DNA of 64,000 nucleotides from Phenylobacterium montanum (GTDB lineage Bacteria; Pseudomonadota; Alphaproteobacteria; Caulobacterales; Caulobacteraceae): positions 2,264,501-2,328,500 of the forward strand of contig NZ_CP073078.1 in assembly GCF_018135625.1 (NCBI RefSeq), given 5' to 3'. Of the stretch, positions 26,164 to 33,606 are shown piece after piece (the stretch's first letter is position 1; each line of letters begins with the position of its first letter). The notes below the pieces were generated by a model, which worked only from the letters and a program-made list of their open reading frames with translations, was not told where the DNA came from and made no database searches. The translations under genes and the position numbers were made by a program.

Positions 26164-26964
26164 TTACACCCCGCCATCCGCCACGATATTGATTCCAGTG
26201 ATGTAGTCGGCCTGGCGACTGGCAAGGAATGCGACCGTCGCGGCGATGTCGTCTCCCCGCCCGATGCGCCCGACGGATTGGCCGAAAACCTCGAGCGCGA
26301 TCTTGCGCTCGACGGGCCTCCAATCCTCTCCGAGGCCCTGCACGCGTGCTATTCCAAGCAATTCGTTCTGCGAGCCGGGCGAGTGAATGACGCCACAGCT
26401 GATCGAGTTGGAAGTGACGCCTGTCCCCGCTAGGGAACGTGACAGGCTCCGCGAAAGGTTGATCTCCGCGGCCTTTGCCGCCTGGTAATCAGGAAACAGC
26501 GGCGGCTGGTGCAGAGCGATCGCGCTCGAGATCTGAATGCAGCGGCCCCAACCCCGCTCCACCATCCCTGGGACAAGGGCATCAATCAGCCGCGCGGATG
26601 CTACGACGTTCAAGGCGTAGGTTTCGGCCCAGGTCTCGGCGCCCTGGCCAGTCCAGCCGTCGTGGGTCCAGCCTTTCGGACGGCCGCCGGCATTGTTCAC
26701 CAGGATATCGACTCCCCCGACGTCCGCCTCGATGGCGTCCAGCATGGGCCGCACTGCTTCTTCGGCCGTCAGATCCGCCGTAACCATGATGGCCGCGCCG
26801 CCGCGGGACTCGATTTCGCGGCGCACGGCTTCAGTTCGAGCCGCGTCGCGGCCATGCACCACCACGGTCGCGCCTTCGGCAGCTAGGAGGCGAGCGATCG
26901 CCTCGCCGATACCCGAACTGCTGCCCGTGACGAGAACGCGCTTACCCTCGAGTCCTAAATCCAT
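26164..26964 (-). CDS. SDR-family oxidoreductase
   Basis: 266 residues from ATG 26964 with GAGGGGA upstream. TGSSSGIGEA at about 13-22, HGRDAAR after beta-2 (Arg, favouring NADPH), NNAGGRPKG at about 93, the catalytic Ser in QISSAIA and a YQAAK Tyr/Lys pair. After the active site the loop SCGVIHSPGSQNELL is unusual in length. The product reads into the MFS gene after a short gap. It resembles the SDR subgroup around 3-oxoacyl-ACP reductase-like proteins of catabolic clusters; substrate unknown. Confidence 0.83.
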   Translation of the reverse strand: MDLGLEGKRVLVTGSSSGIGEAIARLLAAEGATVVVHGRDAARTEAVRREIESRGGAAIMVTADLTAEEAVRPMLDAIEADVGGVDILVNNAGGRPKGWTHDGWTGQGAETWAETYALNVVASARLIDALVPGMVERGWGRCIQISSAIALHQPPLFPDYQAAKAAEINLSRSLSRSLAGTGVTSNSISCGVIHSPGSQNELLGIARVQGLGEDWRPVERKIALEVFGQSVGRIGRGDDIAATVAFLASRQADYITGINIVADGGV

Positions 26965-27083
26965 GAGTTCCCCTCGTGCTCCCTCGCCTCGACCCCGCAC
27001 AACTTCAGCGATGAAGGACGTAAGGCGATCGACTATGCCGCGCCGCCTCTCGAGGGCGGCCGGTCCGATTGCAACACCAGGCC

Positions 27084-27467
27084 CTACGGCTCCAGCGGCG
27101 CCGCGTCCCAATGTTCGGCCAACTTGCCGTTCTCGATCCGCCACATGTCGAACCAGTAGGAATTGTAGAACTCGCCCGGGCGCGTGGGGTGCGGAACCTT
27201 GCGCGGCAGCATCATCACGACGAGGTCGCCCTCCGCGACCAACACCGGCCTGCCTGCCGGGCGCATCTCGTCGCGCGCGGTCTGGGCGCGTTCCGACTTG
27301 GTGAAATCGATGATGGCCTGCCTGCCGGACGGGATGTTCGGATTATGCTGTATGTATGATTCCGTAATAAAATCCGCCACTTGGTCAGATTTGTTAGGAT
27401 CGACCAGGAGCTCCATGAAACGAGCAACGGCCTGTTTGTTAGCCTCCAGAATGCTCTTTTCGTCCAT
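27084..27467 (-). CDS. SnoaL-like protein (NTF2 fold), paralogue 2
   Basis: 127 residues, paralogue of 11528-11950: TESYIQHNPNIPSGRQAI, a VLVAEGDLVVMM strand pair and the closing WFDMWRIENGKLAEHWD. The conserved His, Asp and Trp positions line the pocket in SnoaL-like cyclases and isomerases. ATG 27467 is followed by an EKSILEANKQAVARFMELL helix. It is the first gene of a minus-strand group (SnoaL-like, SDR, MFS) and is divergent from the aldehyde dehydrogenase at 27796. Confidence 0.82.
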   Translation of the reverse strand: MDEKSILEANKQAVARFMELLVDPNKSDQVADFITESYIQHNPNIPSGRQAIIDFTKSERAQTARDEMRPAGRPVLVAEGDLVVMMLPRKVPHPTRPGEFYNSYWFDMWRIENGKLAEHWDAAPLEP

Positions 27468-27795
27468 GGCGTCTCTCCCACTCTTTCTGTCGATACACTA
27501 CGGACCTTTTCCGGAGCCCCAAACCAGACGACGGAATTTGGCGGCCCGAGAGATGCTGCAGCCGCCGATTTGGATCGCCGCCGCGCGCCCTCAGACGCGA
27601 ACACCGGCGCGGAGAATCCGAACAAGGCGCCGGACGAGCTGGCCAATTCCGCCCGCTGGTTTCCAGCGCGCGCGGCTTCCATTCTGCGGCAAGTTGCGAC
27701 CTCGCCCCGCGGCCTGCGTCAAGCACGGCCGCCGGTTTGGCGTCGGAGGCATCCAATTCCGCCTCGTGAATAACTCGATCCCGTTGGAGATAACG
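27468..27795. promoter_or_regulatory. Divergent promoter region, no gene recognised
   Basis: 328 bp between the SnoaL-like gene and the aldehyde dehydrogenase gene. Both promoters should be here. Open frames crossing it have Arg/Pro-rich translations. I do not see the TetR-type or LacI-type operators found elsewhere in the window. Confidence 0.4.
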
Positions 27796-29268
27796 ATGAA
27801 CAACGCCGCCAGCCTCCTGGCTCCCGAAACCTGGTCAGAGAAGTTGTTTGACGGGACTTGGCGGCAAGCCACGGGGACCATTGCGGTTCACGAACCGGCC
27901 ACGGGCGAGGTGCTCGGCCTGGTGGGCCTTTCCGATCCGGCAAGCCTCGGCGCGATCGCGGAAAGGGCCATGCGGGCTCAAGCCGCCTGGGCGGACACGC
28001 CGGCCGAGGAACGCGCCACGATCATGCGTCGCGCCGCCGATCTGTTCGAGCAGGAGCGTGATCAGCTCATCGGTATGATCATGCGCGAGACGGGGGGGGT
28101 GCGTGGCAAGGCCGAAACGGAGCTGGCTGGGACCATAGGCGAGCTGATCCATTCAGCTGCGCTGTTGATTGCGCCCGAGGGCCAGATACTCGCCCACCCC
28201 GACCGCTCTAAGCTGAGTTTTGCTCGGCGCGTGCCGCTCGGCCTCGTCGGCGTGATCACGCCGTGGAACTTTCCGATGCTCCTGGCCATGCGGTCGGTCG
28301 CGCCTGCCGTGGCGCTAGGCAACGCTGTGATTCTCAAGCCCGATCCCCAGACACCGATCGTGGGCGGCGCCGTGATCGCGCGCATCTTCGAAGAGGCCGG
28401 GGTGCCCCCGGGGGTGTTCAGCGTCGTCAACGGCGGAGCCGACGTCGGCGAGGCCTTGATCACGACGCCCGAGACGCGGCTGATCACCTTCACCGGATCC
28501 ACGACGGTCGGCCGTCGTGTGGGCGAACTGAGTGGCCTCCACTTGAAGAAGGTCGGTCTCGAACTGGGTGGCAAGAGTCCCTTCATCGTCCTGGACGATG
28601 CCGACCTCGAAGCCGCCGCCTCGGCCGGCGCCTGGGGGTCGTTCCTGCACCAGGGCCAAATCTGCATGGCCAGCGGGCGACACATCGTGCATCGCAAGGT
28701 CCTCGACGACTATCTGGAAATCCTCAGCCGAAAGGCGCGGCAGTTGAAAGTCGGCAATCCGCTTCTTTCAACCGACATCGCGATCGGGCCGATCATCAAC
28801 GCCAAGCAGCTGGCGCGCGTGGACGAAATCGTGCGGAACTCCGTAGCGGCAGGCGCCAACCTGGTGACGGGCGGGACTTTTGAGGGCCCCTTCTACCATC
28901 CGACCGTTCTCAGCAACGTGAATCCCCAAGTTCCCGCATATCATCTCGAAATCTTCGGGCCGGTCGCGCCCGTCGTGGCGGCGGAGGATGAGGATGACGC
29001 GATCCGGATCGCCAACGACACCGAATACGGCCTTTCCAGCGCCATCCAAACCGGTTCGCTCGAGCGCGGTCTGAAGCTGGCTCGGCGCATCAAGGCCGGC
29101 ATGGTGCACATCAACGACCAGACGATCTCCGATCTGCCGGGCATTCCGTTCGGCGGCATGGGACAGTCCGGCAATGGCTCGCGGTTTGGCAGCACCACCA
29201 ATTGGGAAGAATTCACCCAGTGGCAGTGGATGACCGCTGGAGGGGAACCGGCGCGGTACCCGTTCTGA
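27796..29268 (+). CDS. NAD(P)-dependent aldehyde dehydrogenase (benzaldehyde/vanillin-type)
   Basis: 490 residues from ATG 27796 with TTGGAGA upstream. Catalytic Cys290 is in HQGQICMASGR, general base Glu256 in GLELGGKSP, Asn158 in TPWNFP and Lys181 in ILKPDPQTP. The overall length and the SGRHIVH and GQSGNGSRFG segments fit the aromatic aldehyde dehydrogenases (benzaldehyde, vanillin, salicylaldehyde). It would oxidise the aldehydes released by the RPE65-type dioxygenases to carboxylic acids. It stands alone on the plus strand and is followed by a terminator at 29381. Confidence 0.9.
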   Translation: MNNAASLLAPETWSEKLFDGTWRQATGTIAVHEPATGEVLGLVGLSDPASLGAIAERAMRAQAAWADTPAEERATIMRRAADLFEQERDQLIGMIMRETGGVRGKAETELAGTIGELIHSAALLIAPEGQILAHPDRSKLSFARRVPLGLVGVITPWNFPMLLAMRSVAPAVALGNAVILKPDPQTPIVGGAVIARIFEEAGVPPGVFSVVNGGADVGEALITTPETRLITFTGSTTVGRRVGELSGLHLKKVGLELGGKSPFIVLDDADLEAAASAGAWGSFLHQGQICMASGRHIVHRKVLDDYLEILSRKARQLKVGNPLLSTDIAIGPIINAKQLARVDEIVRNSVAAGANLVTGGTFEGPFYHPTVLSNVNPQVPAYHLEIFGPVAPVVAAEDEDDAIRIANDTEYGLSSAIQTGSLERGLKLARRIKAGMVHINDQTISDLPGIPFGGMGQSGNGSRFGSTTNWEEFTQWQWMTAGGEPARYPF

Positions 29269-29380
29269 TGCGGTCGGGGGCCCGCCCCGAACATCCGACC
29301 ACCGGCGCGCAAACGAAGCTTGGACAGGCGTGGCGCACGGTTCCTCGCAGCTAACCTGAGGCATGAGAGGAATCGTACTG

Positions 29381-29415
29381 GAGCCGCGGATCACCGATCC
29401 GCGGCTCATTTTCCT
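29381..29415 (+). terminator. Rho-independent terminator of the aldehyde dehydrogenase gene
   Basis: GAGCCGCGGAT, a 5-nt loop and ATCCGCGGCTC make a perfect 11-bp stem (29381-29391 with 29397-29407), followed by ATTTTCCTC. It lies 113 bp after the aldehyde dehydrogenase stop. Confidence 0.75.
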
Positions 29416-29512
29416 CTACGGGCTGATTTGAACGCTCCATTTCGAGACGGATTCGAATCCGACCCGCGCCAACATGAACCGCGTTTTCACGGCCCGCGCG
29501 AAAGGTCACATC

Positions 29513-29554
29513 CAAAAAATGGCCGGCCCTGGGATCCAATCCGAGAGCCGGCCA
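29513..29554 (-). terminator. Rho-independent terminator of the decarboxylase-like gene
   Basis: On the minus strand an 8-bp stem TGGCCGGC/GCCGGCCA (29520-29527 with 29547-29554, 19-nt loop) is followed directly by TTTTTTGGA. It lies 60 bp beyond the stop of the gene ending at 29614. Confidence 0.7.
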
Positions 29555-29613
29555 AGACGCCGGCGACGGGAGGGAGGCGCCGGGATCCCTATCTCGAAAA
29601 GCTCAGGCGGCGG

Positions 29614-30507
29614 TCATGCCGGCTCGATCGCTCGCATGCCGTTCATTGAAATGCCGATCCCCGGGCCACTGAAGGCCACCATTTCGGCGTCGACGAATTC
29701 CAGGATAGGCAGGTCCGACATGCCGTTGACGACGTGGAACGACAGCGGCATCTGTTCGAAGGTTGCTCGCGTCCAGCGCAGCGAGCCCTTTGCGTTCCAC
29801 TTGCGGAACTCGAACTCGTCGAAGTTGATGTTCTGAGCCCTGACTGCGGTACCCGGCAGCGGCGCCGCCGTTGTGACGTAGGCCAGGTCCGCGCCATCGC
29901 ATCCGCCGGGGCTCGTACTGGGCATATATTTGTAATAGAGCTGCGCACCGCCACCCGAGCCAGGCAGCTTCCTGTCCGGAGCGACTTCTTCGACCATTTC
30001 GTTCAGCTCGATCTCGAAGAAGGTATGGCCGAACCAGGACGCCTGGCATGCCGCCGAGCCCCTTTCCTTGTCCCGGACGATCTCGGTGAAATCGGCGTAT
30101 AGCTTGGAGAAGCCCAGTTCCTCTCGCCCCGTGGTGATCGCCTCAGGCTGGCCTTCCCACAGGACGGGGCAGAAGGCGCCGTCGTGGCGCTCGGTCTTTC
30201 CCTGGTAGGTGACGGGGAAATCGACCGCCAGGATGCCGTAGCCGCGGCCTGCCAGCCAATACAGGTTCTTGAACCAAGCGCAGGAGACAGAGACTATCGG
30301 ATCCCCGCGCAGGGAAAAGCCGGGCGGAAGCAGCGCCCCCAGCTTGGCGGCGTCGGTGCGGTAGGCGACCTTCATCCATTCCGCGCTCATCGTGCCCGCC
30401 TCCTCGCGGGTCCACATCCGGCCTTCCGGGTGCTGGCGCGGACCTGGCGCGGGCCCGAACACAACGGGCATGCGGTAGCGGGCCCCGGACTTGAACACGA
30501 ACGTCAT
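29614..30507 (-). CDS. Acetoacetate-decarboxylase-superfamily enzyme
   Basis: 297 residues from ATG 30507 with AGGAGAG upstream. The ADC fold is recognisable from VSVSCAWFKNLYWLAGRGYG and the active-site segment GREELGFSKLYADF, in which Lys135 corresponds to the Schiff-base lysine of acetoacetate decarboxylase. Superfamily members decarboxylate beta-keto acids or, in some cases, act as aldolase-dehydratases. The MFS gene upstream ends two bases before this start codon, so they form a two-gene unit whose promoter carries the 31849-31880 operator. Exact reaction unknown. Confidence 0.8.
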   Translation of the reverse strand: MTFVFKSGARYRMPVVFGPAPGPRQHPEGRMWTREEAGTMSAEWMKVAYRTDAAKLGALLPPGFSLRGDPIVSVSCAWFKNLYWLAGRGYGILAVDFPVTYQGKTERHDGAFCPVLWEGQPEAITTGREELGFSKLYADFTEIVRDKERGSAACQASWFGHTFFEIELNEMVEEVAPDRKLPGSGGGAQLYYKYMPSTSPGGCDGADLAYVTTAAPLPGTAVRAQNINFDEFEFRKWNAKGSLRWTRATFEQMPLSFHVVNGMSDLPILEFVDAEMVAFSGPGIGISMNGMRAIEPA

Positions 30508-30509
30508 TG

Positions 30510-31757
30510 TCACTCTCCTGGATCGCGAGGGGATCGGCTGGACACCGCAGCCGCCGAGAGCGCGATCAAGCCTCCTACGCCGCAAAGAGCGGCGTAGAAC
30601 AAGACCGCCGGGGGCGTGCCGCCGAACAGGCTCGAGAGCTGGATGACGCTGATGGGGCTGAGGAACTGCCCGAGGAAGAAGGCGGCTTGCCAGATTCCCG
30701 AGCCGCGGCCGCGCTGGTCGAGGCGCAATCCCGTCAGCGCCGAGGTCAACAGGGTCGGCAGGTATATCCCGCAGCCGAGCCCGTTGATGGCCGCTCCCAA
30801 GACGATGGCGAAATAGGTAGGCCCAAGGGCGATCAGGACAAAGCCAACCGCCGCGACCATGAAGGCGATCAGCAGCTTGAGCGCCACGCCTACCTTCGCC
30901 AGCATCCGGAAAGCGACCGAACCGACCGGCACACCGACGGCGGCCAGGGCCGCGCCCATGCCGATCTGCGCCGGGGAAGCGTAGCCCCGTGAGGTCATGA
31001 TGAACGAGAACTGGATCACCACCACATAGAAGGCCATCGAGCCGAACGCCGTCACAGCCGAGCTCAGGAGCAGACGACGCCAGGCCAGCCCACCGCCATC
31101 GGGCCCAGTCGCCCTTGCCGCCCCGTCAGCGTGCGCCGGCGCCCGCACCGGCTCCCAGGTCAGGGACAGCACGAGTACCGCCAGAAGGAACGGCAAGGCG
31201 TAGACCACGAAGGGCGCCCGCCAGCTGATCTCCCCCAGAGCCCCGCCGAGCGCGAGGACACCCACCGCGACCAGATTGGCCGAGCCCATCTGCGCGGCGA
31301 ACCACCGCTCTCTGCTTGCGCCCTGAAAGTAGTCTCCGAGCAGCGCCGTGGACGCTGTAATCACCGCCGCCTCAGCCGCCCCGACCCCGCAGCGGCTCAC
31401 CAGGATCAGGGGCAGCGAGTCCAGGAACAGCGGCGCCATCCCGAACACACCGTAGGCTGCCAAAGCGACAAGCAGGACCGGCCGGCGTCCGACCTTGTCG
31501 GCGAGATGTCCCAACGGCGCGGCAAGCACGGCCACGAACAAGGCCGGAAGCGCGATCGTGAACTGGATCAGGTCAGAGGCGTGGCCGACCCGGGAGAAAT
31601 GCGTCGCCATCCGTGGCAGGACCGGCGATATCAGAGACGTCGCGATTACAGCCAACCAGGCAGTGGCCACGAGGGACCATCCCTGCGCCCATCCTGCCGC
31701 GCGCTCTGCCGCGACAGAGGGGCCACCTTCGCTCAATCGGGTAGCCGCTGTGGGCAT
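30510..31757 (-). CDS. MFS transporter
   Basis: About 415 residues with twelve hydrophobic segments. The GHLADKVGRRPVLLVALAAYG loop (GxLxDxxGRR) after TM2 and the second-half FGSMAFYVVVIQFSF segment are typical of DHA1/AAHS-like carriers, a different branch from the carriers at 10074 and 24830. ATG 31757 is assumed; ATG 31817 would add 20 residues encoded by a stretch that contains a GAGCGCGTCGCGCTC palindrome (31780-31794). It is divergent from the TetR gene, the usual arrangement for a TetR-controlled transporter. Confidence 0.8.
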   Translation of the reverse strand: MPTAATRLSEGGPSVAAERAAGWAQGWSLVATAWLAVIATSLISPVLPRMATHFSRVGHASDLIQFTIALPALFVAVLAAPLGHLADKVGRRPVLLVALAAYGVFGMAPLFLDSLPLILVSRCGVGAAEAAVITASTALLGDYFQGASRERWFAAQMGSANLVAVGVLALGGALGEISWRAPFVVYALPFLLAVLVLSLTWEPVRAPAHADGAARATGPDGGGLAWRRLLLSSAVTAFGSMAFYVVVIQFSFIMTSRGYASPAQIGMGAALAAVGVPVGSVAFRMLAKVGVALKLLIAFMVAAVGFVLIALGPTYFAIVLGAAINGLGCGIYLPTLLTSALTGLRLDQRGRGSGIWQAAFFLGQFLSPISVIQLSSLFGGTPPAVLFYAALCGVGGLIALSAAAVSSRSPRDPGE

Positions 31758-31848
31758 CAACGTCCGGCTCGTCGGTCTAGAGCGCGTCGCGCTCGGTTTC
31801 CTCGCGTCCCGGACCATCCGCCAAGCCCGTCATCGACGAACGGGACTT

Positions 31849-31880
31849 GACCATATGGTCGGATTTGAACGATCTAGTCA
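31849..31880. promoter_or_regulatory. Tandem TetR-type operator, copy 1
   Basis: GACCATATGGTC (31849-31860, a perfect palindrome), a 6-bp spacer, then GAACGATCTAGTCA (31867-31880). The reverse complement of the second block, GACTAGATCGTTC, resembles the first, so this looks like two related half-helical operators side by side. The same arrangement with the same spacing is at 37802-37833. It lies between the divergent MFS (minus) and TetR (plus) genes. Confidence 0.72.
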
Positions 31881-32002
31881 CTATTGAACCCGCGAACTGT
31901 CAAGGCAAAATTTCGTCCGGCGCCCCACAAGTCGCCGGTGCGATCCCTTCAGCGGCGCTTTGGCGCACGCTAGAGTCGGACGATCTACGAGGAGAGTCGT
32001 CG

Positions 32003-32656
32003 TTGAAAACTCCAACCCGATCCAATCCTGCCGCGGCGTCGCCGAGGCTGGAACGCAGGCGGGCCCGCACGCGCGGCGCGTTGATGAGCGCCGCTGAGCA
32101 GTTGCTCTCCGTGCGGCCTGCGGAAGCCGTAAACGTTGACGAGATCGCGGCGCTCGCTGACGTCGCTAAGGGGACCTTTTACAACTACTTCACCGACAAG
32201 GACGCGCTCGTGCGCGAGGTCGAGGAGGCGGTTCGCGAGGAGCTCGAACAACGCATCGCCCAAACGAACGACGGCATCGAGGACTGCGCCGAACGGGTCG
32301 CACGCGCCTTCGCCGCAATGCTCAATTGGGCGCTGGCGGATCCGACCAAAGCTCGCACGCTGCTGCGAATGACGCCGCATTTCGCCGACCCGAACGCCCC
32401 GAGTAATTCCGGCGTGAGGGGCGACGTGCATGCCGGCGTCGCAGCAGGCCGTTTTACAGGGATCGCCGACGAAGCCGGAATTGTGTTGGTGCTCAGCGTG
32501 CTGACAGGCGGCGTGAACCGCGCCCTGGACCTCGTCCAGAAGAAGAAGGTGCGGGTGCTCGGCGAAAGTTTGGCCCAAGCCCTTCTGGTCGCCCTGGGCC
32601 TTCCCCGCGGGGACGCCGAGGCGGTCGCCAGCCGCGCCATGGCGCTTGTCCGTTAG
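32003..32656 (+). CDS. TetR/AcrR-family transcriptional regulator
   Basis: 217 residues from TTG 32003, preceded by GAGGAGA; an in-frame ATG at 31847 overlaps the operator and is rejected. The N-terminal helix-turn-helix is standard (VDEIAALADVAKGTFYNYF, with YNYFTDKDALV). The C-terminal ligand domain is not assignable. It is divergent from the MFS/decarboxylase unit and most likely represses it through the 31849-31880 operator. The same operator in front of the dioxygenase and FAH genes at 37.8 kb suggests one regulon for the whole phenolic module. Confidence 0.87.
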   Translation: MKTPTRSNPAAASPRLERRRARTRGALMSAAEQLLSVRPAEAVNVDEIAALADVAKGTFYNYFTDKDALVREVEEAVREELEQRIAQTNDGIEDCAERVARAFAAMLNWALADPTKARTLLRMTPHFADPNAPSNSGVRGDVHAGVAAGRFTGIADEAGIVLVLSVLTGGVNRALDLVQKKKVRVLGESLAQALLVALGLPRGDAEAVASRAMALVR

Positions 32657-32722
32657 AGCGCTTTCCGGCGAAGTGGATACCGGTTCGACGCCAGAAAGCG
32701 CGCCAAAACGAAAATCTACAGC
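32654..32722 (+). repeat. Dispersed AGAGCGCTTT-type intergenic repeat
   Basis: Begins TTAGAGCGCTTTCCGG overlapping the TetR stop, continues through GTGGATACCGG and a CAGAAAGCGCG block and ends AAAATCTACAGC. It has the same layout as the minus-strand copy at 8701-8769. Together with the adjacent hairpin it fills the gap between the TetR gene and the oppositely oriented Fe-S subunit gene. Confidence 0.6.
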
Positions 32723-32753
32723 GGGGCTCTGATCCTATCAGAGCGCCGCTCTA
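32718..32753. repeat. Hairpin repeat, TAGAGCGG type; candidate bidirectional terminator
   Basis: AGCGGGGCTCTGAT, loop CCT, ATCAGAGCGCCGCT forms a 14-bp stem with one mismatch. The core is shared with 17410-17450. It separates convergent genes (TetR plus strand, Fe-S subunit minus strand). Confidence 0.55.
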
Positions 32754-32760
32754 ATTCGCC

Positions 32761-33606
32761 TCAGGCGAGCCGGGCAAGCCCGAGGTATTCGCTCCGTTCA
32801 AGGGTCAGCGTGGCCGGCAAACCGGTCGCCGTGCGGCCTTGAGCGAGGCGGACCTCATATTCACCGGCTCCAGGGTCGAGGCTTTCGAACTTGTAGTCGC
32901 CAAACACGTCGGTCTTGGTGGTCTGCAGCAGCATTCCATTCAGCCATAGCTCGAGTTCGACGCCTTGGGCGCATTCCTCGACGCCGTTGCGATCCTCGGC
33001 CAGGGAGCCGCCGATGAAGGCCTTATCGACACGATCGAAGTGACGATAGTAGATCCGGGCCTTGGTCCCGAGCTCGGGCCGTAGGGTTCGCAGGCCGCCC
33101 CGCGCCGCCCGCTCGGCCATCGCCGCGTCCTCGACCTTGACCGCCTCGAGGGCGCCTGTCGGACAGACCTGCGAAACCCGCGGCTCCTTCCAGCCTTGGT
33201 CGAGCAGGTGCGCCTCGAAGATCCAGTTCTGCGGAAGCTGCAGTTCGTCGTTCCAATGAATATGCCCGTACGGGCACATGCCGACGATGTCTTTGCGCCC
33301 CTTCGCTCGGACGGGATCTATGATCACGATGCCATCAGCCCGCTTGGTGACCACGTCGGCGGTTTCGGCATTCATGCAGGGGCCGTCGTCACAGTGATTG
33401 CAGGCGACCGGATAATGCGAGGCGTCGATCATCGGGGCCGCGCCGCGCTCCTGGCGCTCCACGCGGAACCAGCGGGCGCCTTTGGCGGGTTGCGGGGCGG
33501 CATAGCCAGGAAAATCGTTCCCCCCGTGCTCGTCCTTCACAGCCAAAAAGCAGTTGTTGCAGTTGTTGCAGCGATCGACATCTACGATGAGGTTCCACTT
33601 CTTCAC
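32761..33606 (-). CDS. Fe-S subunit resembling the transhydroxylase beta subunit
   Basis: 281 residues from GTG 33606, overlapping the TAG of the large-subunit gene by one base. The N-terminal part is a DMSO-reductase-type ferredoxin: Cys13, 16 and 19 (CNNCNNCF), Cys69, 72 and 77 (CNHCDDGPC), Cys111 (GMCPYGHI) and Cys148 (VCPTGA). The fourth Cys of the first two groups is replaced (Val23, Ala81), so the number of intact clusters is uncertain. The last 80 residues (VELELWLNGMLL, TDVFGDYKFESL, GEYEVRL) form a beta-sandwich like that on the small subunit of Pelobacter pyrogallol-phloroglucinol transhydroxylase. It should pass electrons to, or stabilise, the molybdenum subunit. Confidence 0.8.
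   Translation of the reverse strand: MKKWNLIVDVDRCNNCNNCFLAVKDEHGGNDFPGYAAPQPAKGARWFRVERQERGAAPMIDASHYPVACNHCDDGPCMNAETADVVTKRADGIVIIDPVRAKGRKDIVGMCPYGHIHWNDELQLPQNWIFEAHLLDQGWKEPRVSQVCPTGALEAVKVEDAAMAERAARGGLRTLRPELGTKARIYYRHFDRVDKAFIGGSLAEDRNGVEECAQGVELELWLNGMLLQTTKTDVFGDYKFESLDPGAGEYEVRLAQGRTATGLPATLTLERSEYLGLARLA

Noticed and set aside
31847-32002. ATG 31847 as start of the TetR protein
   Set aside because: It would place the coding region over the conserved tandem operator; TTG 32003 with GAGGAGA upstream gives a standard TetR N-terminus.
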